Positions 17,155-27,363 of a stretch of DNA of 64,000 nt are shown here, piece by piece (position 1 is the stretch's first letter; each line of letters starts with the position of its first letter). A program made the translations under genes and the position numbers. Below the pieces are notes generated by a model. It was not told where the DNA came from and made no database searches. It saw only the letters and a program-made list of their open reading frames with translations. This DNA comes from Oryzomonas japonica (GTDB lineage: Bacteria > Desulfobacterota > Desulfuromonadia > Geobacterales > Pseudopelobacteraceae), in NCBI RefSeq assembly GCF_008802365.1, contig NZ_VZQZ01000011.1:1-64000 (forward strand). Direction: 5' to 3'.

Positions 17155-18213
17155 TCATTCCGATTTCAAAGAAGCCATATCGATGGAGAAGCGGTATTTC
17201 ACATCGGACTTGAGCAGCCTTTCGTACGCTTCGTTGATCCTCTGGATGGGGATGACTTCCACATCAGAGACGATGTTGTGCGAGCCACAGAAGTCGAGCA
17301 TCTCCTGAGTCTCGGCGATGCCGCCGATGATGGACCCGGAGAGGCTGCGGCGTCCGAACAGCAGCGCAAAGGCGGAGACGGAGAGCGGTTTCTCCGGCGC
17401 GCCGACGAGGGTGATGTTGCCGTCACGGCCGAGCATGGTGATATAGGCGTTGATGTCGTGATCGGCGGCAATGGTGTCGAGGATAAAGTTGAACGTACCT
17501 GCGTGTTTCTTCATGTCTTCGGCACTGGTGGAGATGATGACCTCATCCGCGCCCAAACGGAGCGCATCCTCTTTTTTGTTGGGTGAGGTGGTGAAGACCA
17601 CGACGTGGGCTCCGAAGGCATGGGCAAACTTGACACCCATGTGACCCAGCCCGCCAAGGCCGACCACGCCGACCTTCTTGCCCGCGAGGTCGCCCCAGCG
17701 GCGCATGGGCGAGTACGTCGTGATCCCGGCGCAGAGCAGCGGTGCGACCCCGGCAAGGTCGAGGTTGGCGGGAACGCGCAGAACGAAGCGTTCATCGACA
17801 ACGATGCTGTCGGAGTAGCCGCCATAGGTAACCCCGCCCAGGTGTTTGTCCGGGGAACCGTAGGTGAGGGTCTGGTTCGGGCACAGTTGTTCCAGGCCAT
17901 CCTGGCAATTGGGGCAGGTGTGGTCTGAATCGACCAGGCAGCCGACGCCCGCAAGGTCGCCCGGCTTGAATTTCGTGACCGCGGAACCGACCTTGGTGAC
18001 CCGGCCGACGATCTCGTGCCCCGGCACGCAGGGGTAGACCGTGGGCATGATGCTGTGCCACTCGTCGCGGGCATGGTGAAGATCGGAGTGGCAGACGCCG
18101 CAGAAGAGGATTTCAATCTGCACGTCGCGTTCCGTCGTATCGCGTCGCGGGATTGTGCTGGAAACCAGCGGCGATGTGGCACTGGCGGCGGAATATGCTT
18201 TTGCTTTGAACAT
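17155..18213 (-). CDS. Zinc-dependent alcohol dehydrogenase, YahK/cinnamyl-ADH type
   Basis: Medium-chain dehydrogenase/reductase of 352 residues. Catalytic zinc ligands appear in CGVCHSDLHHARDEW and GHEIVGRV; structural zinc in CPNCQDGLEQLC (one spacing is longer than usual); NADP-binding GLGGLGHMGVKFAHA. YahK-like enzymes reduce a range of aldehydes with NADPH. An AAGGAGAAA site precedes the ATG. It is 73 bases upstream of the Fe-S aldo/keto reductase and may head that transcript. Confidence 0.9.
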   Translation of the reverse strand: MFKAKAYSAASATSPLVSSTIPRRDTTERDVQIEILFCGVCHSDLHHARDEWHSIMPTVYPCVPGHEIVGRVTKVGSAVTKFKPGDLAGVGCLVDSDHTCPNCQDGLEQLCPNQTLTYGSPDKHLGGVTYGGYSDSIVVDERFVLRVPANLDLAGVAPLLCAGITTYSPMRRWGDLAGKKVGVVGLGGLGHMGVKFAHAFGAHVVVFTTSPNKKEDALRLGADEVIISTSAEDMKKHAGTFNFILDTIAADHDINAYITMLGRDGNITLVGAPEKPLSVSAFALLFGRRSLSGSIIGGIAETQEMLDFCGSHNIVSDVEVIPIQRINEAYERLLKSDVKYRFSIDMASLKSE

Positions 18214-18376
18214 AGGTTTTCTCCTTGTTTTGATTTTAGTTTTAAGCAGCCTTGGTTTGATGGCGATCTCTGCAGCCAGATGTTGCTCGGTGATGTGGCG
18301 GCCAAAGCCGCTGCTTGCCCGCGTTATCAGCTACACTCATTCAGGCACACCGAATATCCTTCCTGACTTTGTTCTT

Positions 18377-19765
18377 TTAAAGTGATCCACACGCCTCTGT
18401 TTTGCCTTCTTCATTGCAGATAAGGCGCGCCGGCATGTACCTTACTCCGGAAAGCCCGGACACCGGGAAGAGCAGCCGCATGGAAAGCAAGCTTCCGATC
18501 CCGCAAAGCGCAATCACCCACCCCATTGGCCACGGCGTGCCGTTGGCGAAGATGCCGACCAAACCGGAACCAATGATGCCGCTGCCGTACTGAATCGCAC
18601 CGATCAGCGCGGACACGGCACCGGCGCGTTCCGGGAAGTTGTCCAATGCACCGGTGATCGAGTTAGCGACAATGAAACCGGTCGCGGAGACAAACACGAG
18701 CAGAGGAACGACCAACCCCCAAAGTCCGCCCCAGCCGGTGCGGGCAAGCAGCGCCACCATGATAGCGGAGAACGCGGCGATGATGGTGCCGGCCAGAAGC
18801 ATCCGGTCATAGCCGAACCGTGAAACCAGGTAGGAATTCAAAAGGTTAGAGCCCATGATGCCGATGATGCCAAGACCGAACAGCAGGCCGTAAAGCTGTT
18901 CCGGCACATGATAGTAGGTGATGTAGGCAAACGGCGTACCCGCGATATAAGCGAACATGCCGGCGTAGAAGAAACCACCTGTGCCCGCATAACCCAGAAG
19001 CCGGCGGTCACGCAAAAGCTGGCCGTAACGGGCCATTGCGCGGCCAAGCGATTCCTCGTTGCGCCGCGTAACGGGCAACGTTTCGGGAATAGTGAACAAC
19101 GCCGCGAGTGTCGCAATACCAATGCCGACCAGCGTCCAGAAAATGGCGCGCCATCCGGCAAGGGCGACGATCTGTCCACCCACCAGCGGCCCGACGAGAG
19201 GAGCAATCCCCATCACCGTTATCAGTATCGACAACATCTGCGCCGCACGGGCACCTTCATAGAGATCTCTCACCATGGCCCGTGACAATGCCACACTGGC
19301 GCAGGCGCCAAGGGCCTGTACCACACGCCAGCCGATCATAGCCAGCGCGCTTCCCGAAAGAGCGCAACCGGCCGAGCCGATCACGAACAGAACCAGTCCG
19401 ATCGCCACCGAGGACCGGCGCCCATACCGGTCGCTGATCGGTCCCCACAGAAGCTGCCCCAAACTGAAGCCGATGAGATAGGCGGAGATCGTCAGGTCGA
19501 CCAACCCCTCATTTGCGTGAAGAGAATGGCTCATCATGGGCATGGCGGGCAGATAAAGATCGGTCGAAATCGACGCAAAGCCCATCAACATGCTGAGGAC
19601 AGCGAGTACGCGCCACCCTGGGGTGGCCGACGCCGAAGCGCCGCCACCCTTTTGGGCTTTTGGATGATGCGGAGTAGGCATTGAAGCCCCTGATGTGCCG
19701 GACGCATCAGAATCCCATTGATGCCCGACATCTTCAGGCTGTTTTTTTGTTATTTTCTCGGTCAC
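18377..19765 (-). CDS. MFS drug-resistance transporter, Bcr/CflA family
   Basis: A 12-helix efflux protein with a 50-residue soluble N-terminal extension before the first helix. The family motif STDLYLPAMPMM in helix 1 and GQLLWGPISDRYGRRS in the 2-3 loop place it with Bcr/CflA exporters. It starts 15 bases after the cupin gene stops. Together with the cupin, aldo/keto reductase and AraC gene it resembles a compact detoxification cassette that is common as a movable unit in proteobacteria (inference). Confidence 0.88.
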   Translation of the reverse strand: MTEKITKKQPEDVGHQWDSDASGTSGASMPTPHHPKAQKGGGASASATPGWRVLAVLSMLMGFASISTDLYLPAMPMMSHSLHANEGLVDLTISAYLIGFSLGQLLWGPISDRYGRRSSVAIGLVLFVIGSAGCALSGSALAMIGWRVVQALGACASVALSRAMVRDLYEGARAAQMLSILITVMGIAPLVGPLVGGQIVALAGWRAIFWTLVGIGIATLAALFTIPETLPVTRRNEESLGRAMARYGQLLRDRRLLGYAGTGGFFYAGMFAYIAGTPFAYITYYHVPEQLYGLLFGLGIIGIMGSNLLNSYLVSRFGYDRMLLAGTIIAAFSAIMVALLARTGWGGLWGLVVPLLVFVSATGFIVANSITGALDNFPERAGAVSALIGAIQYGSGIIGSGLVGIFANGTPWPMGWVIALCGIGSLLSMRLLFPVSGLSGVRYMPARLICNEEGKTEACGSL

Positions 19766-19779
19766 GGTCTACGGCCCTG

Positions 19780-20187
19780 TTATTTCAATGTGTTGTAATC
19801 GTCTTCCGACACCGGCTCCAGCCAGGTTGCCGGACCCTTTTCGGGATGGACCTCGATGGCAAGGTGGACAAACCAGCTATCCTTGGCAGCGCCATGCCAG
19901 TGCTTCACATCGGCAGGGATATTGACGACATCGCCGGGGTGAAGTTCCTGCGCCGGCTTGCCCCATTCCTGATAATAGCCCCTGCCGCCCGTCACCAGCA
20001 GAATCTGTCCCCCCGCGTGCGTGTGCCAACTGTTGCGGCATCCCGGCTCAAAGGTCACATTCCCGATGGGAAGGGCTGAGCCGAAAGGCGTCAGCATGTT
20101 GAGCCAGACCGTTCCGTCAAAATTACTGCTCTCAAGTTTTTCTCCGATGGGAAAAATCACACTCTTGCTCAGATCGTTTGTGCTCAT
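19780..20187 (-). CDS. Single-domain cupin protein
   Basis: A 135-residue cupin with metal-ligand motif 1 in NSWHTHAGGQILLVTGGRGYYQE and motif 2 in GDVVNIPADVKHWHGA. Related cupins are called carboxymuconolactone-decarboxylase- or mandelonitrile-lyase-like; the true reaction is unknown. Start at the ATG (20187) fits the GGGAG site better than the GTG two codons earlier. It sits between the aldo/keto reductase (upstream) and the MFS gene. Confidence 0.82.
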   Translation of the reverse strand: MSTNDLSKSVIFPIGEKLESSNFDGTVWLNMLTPFGSALPIGNVTFEPGCRNSWHTHAGGQILLVTGGRGYYQEWGKPAQELHPGDVVNIPADVKHWHGAAKDSWFVHLAIEVHPEKGPATWLEPVSEDDYNTLK

Positions 20188-20266
20188 AATCACTCCCGTT
20201 ATTTTTTTAGTTCTCTGCCAGTTTCATTTTGCCGTAATGGCTGTTTGTTTGCACCGTTCTCCGGCT

Positions 20267-21442
<1,176 letters not shown>

Positions 21443-22360
21443 ATGCGGGAGATCGAGAATAACAACTTGGAAATTTCGCTCGAAGCTTTGAGAGCCAGCC
21501 TTGCTCAATGGACCGAAAAAGGCGAACAACACACAACCGCAGTCCCGGGCCTGTCGCTTTTCCGGCGGACCGAGCCGACCGAGCCGGTCACCGGCATGTA
21601 CGAACCGAGCATTTGCCTGGTCACGCAAGGAGCAAAGCGCGTGCTGCTCGGCGATGACGCGTATGTGTATGACGCGCATCATTATCTGATCACGTCCATA
21701 CATCTCCCCACGGTCGTGCAGATTATCGAAGCGAGCCCGGAGAAGCCATACCTGGGGCTCAGACTGAAACTTGATCAGCGTGAAATCTCACAACTAATGG
21801 TGGACAGCAATCTTCCCGCACCCCGTGCGCAGCAATCAAGCCGCGGCATGGCGACCGGCGAGGTGACGTTGCCACTGCTCACCGCCTTTCAACGGTTGAT
21901 CGACTTGCTTGCCGAGGAGCAGGACATACCGATCCTTGCGCCGATCATCCAGCGGGAAATCATCTACCGTTTACTTGTGGGCGATCAAGGCGAGCGCCTG
22001 CGCCAGATAGCATCGGCGGGGAGCCAGAGCCATCAGATAGCGCGGGCAATCGATTGGTTGAAGGCTAATTTCACACAGCCGCTGAGTATCAATGACCTCG
22101 CAGCCCAAGTCCGCATGAGCATTTCAACGTTCCATCACCACTTCAGGTCGATGACCGCCTTAAGCCCTTTACAGTACCAGAAACAGTTACGCTTACAGGA
22201 AGCCAGGCGTTTAATGCTGGCAGAACACCTGGATGCCGCGACTGCAGCATTTCAGGTAGGCTACGAGAGCCCTTCCCAGTTCAGCCGTGAATACAACCGG
22301 TTGTTTGGCGCCCCACCATTACGGGATATTACGAACCTACGGCAGTTAGCAACCGGTTGA
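21443..22360 (+). CDS. AraC-family transcriptional regulator with cupin-like N-terminal domain
   Basis: 305 residues. The N-terminal AraC_N ligand domain (GLSLFRRTEP, MYEPSICLVTQGAKRVLLGDD) is followed by a C-terminal double helix-turn-helix: ISINDLAAQVRMSISTFHHHFRSMTALSPLQYQKQLRL and the second helix FQVGYESPSQFSREYNRLFG. The likely role is activation of the divergent AKR-cupin-MFS cassette. RBS GAGGC precedes the ATG. Effector unknown. Confidence 0.9.
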   Translation: MREIENNNLEISLEALRASLAQWTEKGEQHTTAVPGLSLFRRTEPTEPVTGMYEPSICLVTQGAKRVLLGDDAYVYDAHHYLITSIHLPTVVQIIEASPEKPYLGLRLKLDQREISQLMVDSNLPAPRAQQSSRGMATGEVTLPLLTAFQRLIDLLAEEQDIPILAPIIQREIIYRLLVGDQGERLRQIASAGSQSHQIARAIDWLKANFTQPLSINDLAAQVRMSISTFHHHFRSMTALSPLQYQKQLRLQEARRLMLAEHLDAATAAFQVGYESPSQFSREYNRLFGAPPLRDITNLRQLATG

Positions 22361-22522
22361 TCAAGTTGTTGTTTATATTTTTTGCTATTTATTAAACGAA
22401 CTACCAGTATATATACCAAATAATTTTAACATATATCTATTTTTAAGGTAAATACCGGCAATTGTATTCAGTAGATTGATTATTTTATTCGAAATATAAT
22501 AATATTTGTCCCCTACCCCAAG
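22361..22522. other. AT-rich convergent intergenic segment
   Basis: About 160 bp of markedly A/T-rich DNA between the ends of the AraC gene and the RIC gene, unlike the GC-rich neighbours. No gene, repeat or clean terminator hairpin was identified. Confidence 0.4.
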
Positions 22523-23236
22523 CTAGAGCTGTGCCGCCTTCGGGAAAAGGATGTTGTTCTCAAGGTGAACATGTTTGTGGAGATCATCCTCGAACTCTCT
22601 GAGCTTCTGGTAAGTGAGCATGAAGGTGCTGCAGACATCGTCAGGGATTGAATACTCCTTCGAGATGTGGCGGATTTCGTGGATTGCATCGCCGATTTCT
22701 TCGTGCTCGCGCTGGAGCCTGAGGAGGGATACACGAATAGTTTCCCGGTCCTTGGCATCAGGCGCACTGGCGGCTGTTCTGGCCGTATCGGCCCGCTTGA
22801 GAGCCGGGAAGAACACCTCTTCCTCCTCCTTCAGGTGCCCAGCCATGTCGGTTGCGATCTTTTCAAAGATGGCGGCGATCCGGATAACTTCGGGGTGGTG
22901 AGCCCCATGGACACCGGCGATCTTCCGTGCATAGGTGGCAATCTGCTCATCATTCTCCTTGAGATAAACGTGGTGGGTATTGACGATATAGTCGGCAAGA
23001 AACGGCAGCGGCCAGGACGAATAATTCTGGTTCCGTTCGAGCGGTTCATGCTGCACCGCCTCAAGTTCGCTTGTAATCGTGGCAAGATCGAGTCCTTTCT
23101 CTGTGCAGGTTGCCGCGAGAGCGACCTTGCCGCCACAGCAGAAATCGATGCCGTGGCTTTCAAAGACTGTGGCAGTCCGGTAATCGGTTGCGACAATCTC
23201 GCCGATGGTTTTGTTCCCCGATTTTGATTTTTGCAT
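22523..23236 (-). CDS. Iron-sulfur cluster repair di-iron protein (RIC/YtfE/ScdA)
   Basis: Repairs Fe-S clusters damaged by nitric oxide or peroxide. The N-terminal ScdA domain has the ESHGIDFCCGGKVAL motif (residues about 19-33). The C-terminal hemerythrin-like domain carries spaced His/Glu ligands (YIVNTHHVYLKE, GAHHPE, HLKEEEEVFFP, QREHEEIGD, HKHVHLENNILFP) for the di-iron site. Start ATG at 23236 has AGGAGAAG upstream, better than the ATG at 23281. It is 75 bases downstream of norB, so part of the NO-detoxification operon. Confidence 0.93.
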   Translation of the reverse strand: MQKSKSGNKTIGEIVATDYRTATVFESHGIDFCCGGKVALAATCTEKGLDLATITSELEAVQHEPLERNQNYSSWPLPFLADYIVNTHHVYLKENDEQIATYARKIAGVHGAHHPEVIRIAAIFEKIATDMAGHLKEEEEVFFPALKRADTARTAASAPDAKDRETIRVSLLRLQREHEEIGDAIHEIRHISKEYSIPDDVCSTFMLTYQKLREFEDDLHKHVHLENNILFPKAAQL

Positions 23237-23310
23237 GGTCTTCTCCTGTTTTGTGGTGAGTGGGGATGTAATAAAAGCCATTCACCGCCCGCATCGATAT
23301 TGAACTATTG

Positions 23311-24642
23311 TCAATCCAGCCTCTCTGTTGCAGCTTTTGGCGACAACAGATCACACACGGTAATCAGCACGCCACCCAGGAAAAACACCCCCAGTACCAG
23401 CGTGACTCCCATCCATAGCCGCATGTAGGATTGGGCGGTCATGTACCCCATGCCGAGGACTCTTTCCAAGTAGCTTTGCAGGACACCCGCAATGCCGAAG
23501 GTGAGCCCCATCAGCATCATGGCACTGCACATGGTCCAAAAACCCAGTTTGGCACGGGTCGGCTTGTAGATCTCGATCCCTTTCAGCTGGGGCATGGCAA
23601 AATAGAAAACCAACAGGTTTAGGAGTGCATAGGCGCCGAAGAAGGCAAGATGGCCATGGGAGACGGTGACCTGGGAACCATGGGTATAATAGTTGACCTG
23701 TGGCAGGGTATGGGCGAAACCCCAGACACCGGCTCCGATCATGTGGAACACGGCGCACCCCATGGCAATGGTCCAGGTGTGGGGATTGACGATTTGGGCA
23801 TGCCGATGACGGACGTGGTTCATGGTATCAATGACCATCAGCAGGATGGGAAGCGGTTCCAGGGCCGAGAAGATACCTCCGACCCAGAGCCAGTATTTCG
23901 GAGCGCCAATCCAGTAGTAATGATGTCCGGTTCCGGCGATGCCGGTAAACATGAACAGGCCGATCTCAACGTAGAGCCACTTTTCCACCACCTGCCGGTC
24001 CACGCCTGTCAGCCGCATCAGGATGAAGGCCATGATGGCGCCGGTGACCAGTTCCCACGCCCCTTCAACCCAGAGATGGATGACCCACCACCAGTAGTAC
24101 CAGTCAATCACCTCATTGCGATAAAAAGGGATGCCTGCCAGATAGAGGAGTGCCAGAAAAACCAGGCCGCCAAGCAAAGTACCCTGGATGACGGTCCAGC
24201 GTCTGGCCTTGAACATGGTCATCCCGACATTAAAGAGAAAGACCAGTGCACCGACCACCACCATGTAGTTAAGAGGTGGAGGAATCTCCAGGAGTGGCCT
24301 GCCCTTGGTCCAGCCAAAAGCAAAGCCGACCAGTGCAACAACACCAGTTACAACGAGGGCGATCAACTGAAACCATGCGAGATTTGGTGACCAGATTTCG
24401 CTCTCGGTTTCCATCGGGACGATGAAATAGGTCCCCCCCATGAAAGCAAGCAGCATCCAGAGTACCAGGAGGTTGGTATGCATGGCCCGCGCGGTGGCGA
24501 ACGGAAATACGTTGACGACCTCTTGCGGTATGGTGAAGACGTAGTTGGATATCAGCCAAAGCCCCATGATCACCTGAAGGACAAAGAGGAACAGGGCGAT
24601 AGAGAAATACCAATTAGCAATTTTCTGCGATGTATACACCAT
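23311..24642 (-). CDS. norB: Nitric oxide reductase, large subunit
   Basis: Haem-copper oxidase family protein that reduces NO to N2O. About 12 membrane helices; haem and FeB ligands are visible in AMHTNLLVLW, VIHLWVEGAWE (with the NOR-specific Glu), GTGHHYYWIG and VSHGHLAFFGAYALLN. The length (443) matches cNOR rather than the longer quinol-fed qNOR. It begins nine bases after norC ends, with an AGGAGG site. Substrate electrons would come from NorC. Confidence 0.93.
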   Translation of the reverse strand: MVYTSQKIANWYFSIALFLFVLQVIMGLWLISNYVFTIPQEVVNVFPFATARAMHTNLLVLWMLLAFMGGTYFIVPMETESEIWSPNLAWFQLIALVVTGVVALVGFAFGWTKGRPLLEIPPPLNYMVVVGALVFLFNVGMTMFKARRWTVIQGTLLGGLVFLALLYLAGIPFYRNEVIDWYYWWWVIHLWVEGAWELVTGAIMAFILMRLTGVDRQVVEKWLYVEIGLFMFTGIAGTGHHYYWIGAPKYWLWVGGIFSALEPLPILLMVIDTMNHVRHRHAQIVNPHTWTIAMGCAVFHMIGAGVWGFAHTLPQVNYYTHGSQVTVSHGHLAFFGAYALLNLLVFYFAMPQLKGIEIYKPTRAKLGFWTMCSAMMLMGLTFGIAGVLQSYLERVLGMGYMTAQSYMRLWMGVTLVLGVFFLGGVLITVCDLLSPKAATERLD

Positions 24643-24651
24643 GATGGCCTC

Positions 24652-25353
24652 CTATTTCAGGTTTCCCAGGAATTTTGCCACCTCGTCCCGTTCACGGTCG
24701 GAGAGCCCATTCTGCGGCGGCATCTTGGCATTGGGGTTCACGCTTTTGGGATTGAGGATGTACTGTTCGATCTGCTCGGATGTCAGCGTGCGACCGATGG
24801 TATCCAATACCGGGCCGAACGTGCCGCCAACACCATGCAGCGAATGGCAGTTCATGCACCCTTTTGTCTGGAAAACCGCGGCTCCCGGAGAAACCGTTGC
24901 CCCCAGCGACAGGCGCTGTTCACTGCGGGACAGGCGTTTTTTGCTGTCTTGTGGTGGCCAGTCGCCATTATCGATCTCGCCGACCCAGTTGAAGAATGCG
25001 ACAAGACTTTCGATTTCCACTTCGGACACATGCTGCTGCGGCATTTTCCGGACTGAATTGGCGAAGGCCAACTCCGGATGTTTGACCCGGTAGCGGATGC
25101 CATCCTCGCCGACTCTTTGCACCACCTTGGTCAGGTCGGGCGCGTAGTAGCCGCCAAAACCGAGGATGGTGTGGCAGTCGTTGCAGTTGTATTTTTCAAA
25201 AGCCCGTTTTCCGGCGACCACGTTCTCCGACAGCTTGTCAGCGTGGGACAGGGCTGCCACCTGTCTATGGGTGTCCACCGTCAAGCCGAGAAACAGAACA
25301 GCAGAGGAGAGTGTGCCCAGCAGAAAAATCCAAAAAGCAATTTTTTTGGTCAT
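24652..25353 (-). CDS. norC: Nitric oxide reductase cytochrome c subunit with an extra haem domain
   Basis: N-terminal membrane anchor (residues about 5-25), then the NorC domain with the haem motif CNDCH in YNCNDCHTILGFGGYYAPDL. Standard NorC (about 150 residues) ends after this domain, but here a second cytochrome c domain follows with CMNCH and a distal Met in AKMPPQ, giving 233 residues and two haems. This could feed electrons from a different donor. Start ATG has GGGAGG upstream. It is the first gene of norC-norB-RIC. Confidence 0.9.
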   Translation of the reverse strand: MTKKIAFWIFLLGTLSSAVLFLGLTVDTHRQVAALSHADKLSENVVAGKRAFEKYNCNDCHTILGFGGYYAPDLTKVVQRVGEDGIRYRVKHPELAFANSVRKMPQQHVSEVEIESLVAFFNWVGEIDNGDWPPQDSKKRLSRSEQRLSLGATVSPGAAVFQTKGCMNCHSLHGVGGTFGPVLDTIGRTLTSEQIEQYILNPKSVNPNAKMPPQNGLSDRERDEVAKFLGNLK

Positions 25354-25809
25354 GAATGGCCTCCCTAGAGGTTCAGCAGAAATTAGTTAGTGATATTCGT
25401 TGATTTCCTCTCCGTTTCTGGTGCCGTCTAGTGAAAAAGGCTCATGCAGATCCCTGCATCTGGAGCGAAGTACATTATGCAAAGCCCCTCAACTCGCACC
25501 ATGGCGGTAATTTAAACCTCATATGCAAGGGGACGCTCACTTAAACCTATCACAAAAAGCATTCAGAGCAAGTTCGCGCCCTGCAGCGAGGGCATGATAC
25601 ATAAAACGCACTTTTCCGATTTATAAATCACGGGTAATTGAGCGATGAAATAGTGGAGGGGTTATCAGATGAAGTGGGTGAGAAGGTAGTGAACCACACA
25701 AGCCAGGTGTGGTGGGGTGCAGCCGTCACGGCTCACCAGGAGTCAGCCGTGGTGTCATCTTTTTTGGGGGGCGCACAGGCAGAGCAAACCATGCCTATTC
25801 CGACATTCA
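25354..25809. other. 456-bp intergenic region upstream of norC
   Basis: Contains the leader of norC and the downstream end of the nitrite/sulfite reductase unit. The only structured site found is the inverted repeat at 25444-25459. There is also a short direct repeat of TTAAACCT near 25514 and 25543. No convincing small gene was seen. Confidence 0.4.
25444..25459. promoter_or_regulatory. Perfect inverted repeat upstream of norC (candidate NO-regulator operator)
   Basis: ATGCAG-ATCC-CTGCAT: two perfect 6-bp arms about 91-106 bases upstream of the norC start codon. The ATGCA/TGCAT half-sites recall NsrR-type (Rrf2) boxes, although the spacer is one base shorter than the classical NsrR site. 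Assignment to a specific regulator is inference. Confidence 0.4.
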
Positions 25810-27105
25810 TCAGCCGATATCTTTCACCTTGCCGAACAGTTCATCCGCAGTGAGATCATTGGCCGAGAGCGCGCCGAGCCCGGCATCAGTACGCCGATAG
25901 ATGTCGAAGCGCGGAGTGCGCTTGCCGTTTTCATCCTTGTGCAGTGCAGAGCACACAATACCCACATCGGCCAACTGCGGCTGAGTGCAGGAGTTGGGGC
26001 AACCGGAAATGGCCCAACTTTGGGTTCGGCCCTGTTCTCCGATGAGTTTCAACAGTTCACGGGCCACGTCACGGGTTGACGCCAGGCCCATAAGGCACTC
26101 GTGGCTGCCGGGGCAGATTCGCATGGCTGGTGCAGTTACGGCAAAGTCTAAGCTGGTCGATTGCTGCAATGCATCCAGAATTGGGGCAGCTTCGCCCCCG
26201 TGTGACAAGAGCAGAGCGATATCCTGGTTGGCGGTAATCATCAGCACGCCATCGGCGTACCTGTCGGCGGTATCGGCGATCTGCTCGAGCTGTCCAGCGG
26301 TCAGCTTGCCGGCGAACAATTGCAGCTCCAGACGCTGGCGCCCGTCGGAGGACGGCACCAACTGTTCCGGTAGCCCGCTGGTACGGGGGATCTCCTCACG
26401 ATACACGACTTCTTCCTCAATCAGTCGGCATAATTTCGCTTCGCCGAACTCCCTGGCCAGGAACTTGAGACGCTTGGGGGGCGGCGCATGAGTAGCGTAG
26501 ACCTTGACGATCGCCTCTATAACCGGAATGATGCGTTCTTCGGGGAGCCGGTGTTTAAACAGGAAGCCGGGGCGGGGTTCGCGCCCCAAGCCGCCGGCGA
26601 TCCATACGTCGTAGAGGTCGCGACCATCTTCGTTCCCCGCCAGCACCAAGCCAACGTCCTGGATCAGGTGCCGGCCGCTGACCACACTGGCTTCGATGCC
26701 GATCTTGAACTTTTTGGGTAAACGTTCGAAGCGGGGGTTACCGGTAAATTGTCGATGGAGACGACGGGCAATGGATTCCAGCGCCGGAAATTCCTGGGCA
26801 GCCTGGCTGCCGCAGGTAATGCCGCGAACGGCACCACCGCAGGCACCGCGCGCGGTCAGACCGACTTTGGCCAGGTCACGCTTGACAATGGGCAGATCGC
26901 TTTCCTTCAGCCAGTGGATCTCCATGCTGCCGCGGGTGGTGAGGTGGATGGCGCCCTGGCCGAAGCGTGAGGAAACTGCCGCGACGGCCCGGGCCTGACT
27001 GGAGGAGATGACCCCGGCCGGAAGCTTGACACGTTGCAGGTAAAAACCTTCCTGACGTTGTTTATAAATGCCGTCAAGGCGGTATTCGGAGCCGGTTGTA
27101 GTCAT
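25810..27105 (-). CDS. Siroheme/4Fe-4S nitrite or sulfite reductase
   Basis: One-polypeptide reductase of the NirA/CysI family. The siroheme-cluster ligands are visible near the C-terminus: CPGSHEC (C-x5-C) and SGCPNSC (C-x3-C). The N-terminal ferrodoxin-like half-domain carries YLQRVKLPAGVISSSQARAVA and HLTTRGSMEIHWL. Length 431 from the ATG at 27105, which is nine bases after GAGGGG; two upstream in-frame ATGs are less well placed. It lies beside the nor operon, so nitrite rather than sulfite is favoured, but the sequence alone cannot decide. Confidence 0.85.
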   Translation of the reverse strand: MTTTGSEYRLDGIYKQRQEGFYLQRVKLPAGVISSSQARAVAAVSSRFGQGAIHLTTRGSMEIHWLKESDLPIVKRDLAKVGLTARGACGGAVRGITCGSQAAQEFPALESIARRLHRQFTGNPRFERLPKKFKIGIEASVVSGRHLIQDVGLVLAGNEDGRDLYDVWIAGGLGREPRPGFLFKHRLPEERIIPVIEAIVKVYATHAPPPKRLKFLAREFGEAKLCRLIEEEVVYREEIPRTSGLPEQLVPSSDGRQRLELQLFAGKLTAGQLEQIADTADRYADGVLMITANQDIALLLSHGGEAAPILDALQQSTSLDFAVTAPAMRICPGSHECLMGLASTRDVARELLKLIGEQGRTQSWAISGCPNSCTQPQLADVGIVCSALHKDENGKRTPRFDIYRRTDAGLGALSANDLTADELFGKVKDIG

Positions 27106-27118
27106 GCGTTCCATCCCC

Positions 27119-27226
27119 TCAATTACTGTAGTTGACAGGGGTAACCTCACGAGTAGGCATATCCCCCTCTTCGTATGTTTCGACCAGGCTCTGATAGTAC
27201 ACGTTAAAGTCGACGTTAGACGGCAT
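27119..27226 (-). CDS. Possible 35-aa gene upstream of the nitrite/sulfite reductase
   Basis: A short frame ending 13 bases before the reductase start. It begins MPSNVDFNVYYQ and ends VTPVNYSN, with ordinary protein-like composition. Its frame stays open for another 26 or so codons upstream without a usual start codon, so this could be the tail of a decayed gene rather than an independent one. Ribosome site is poor. Confidence 0.3.
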   Translation of the reverse strand: MPSNVDFNVYYQSLVETYEEGDMPTREVTPVNYSN

Positions 27227-27249
27227 TTCTGTTTGTTGCCATTCCCTTA

Positions 27250-27363
27250 TTATTTCCGAAGGTATGATTCCGGGAATAACTCTTTCCGCCAGCGGATCAG
27301 TATATCATTTTTTTTTGCAATATGTTCTCGCAAAAGTGCCGCATATTCAAGCACAGCCGTCAT
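27250..27363 (-). CDS. Possible 37-aa protein overlapping the radical SAM gene end
   Basis: Starts at an ATG inside the last codons of the B12 radical SAM gene (17-base overlap) with GTAAAG just upstream. The product begins MTAVLEYAALLREHIAKK and is an amphipathic, charged helix. A run of nine A residues lies inside it. It may be a small coupled protein or chance; no family recognised. Confidence 0.28.
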   Translation of the reverse strand: MTAVLEYAALLREHIAKKNDILIRWRKELFPESYLRK

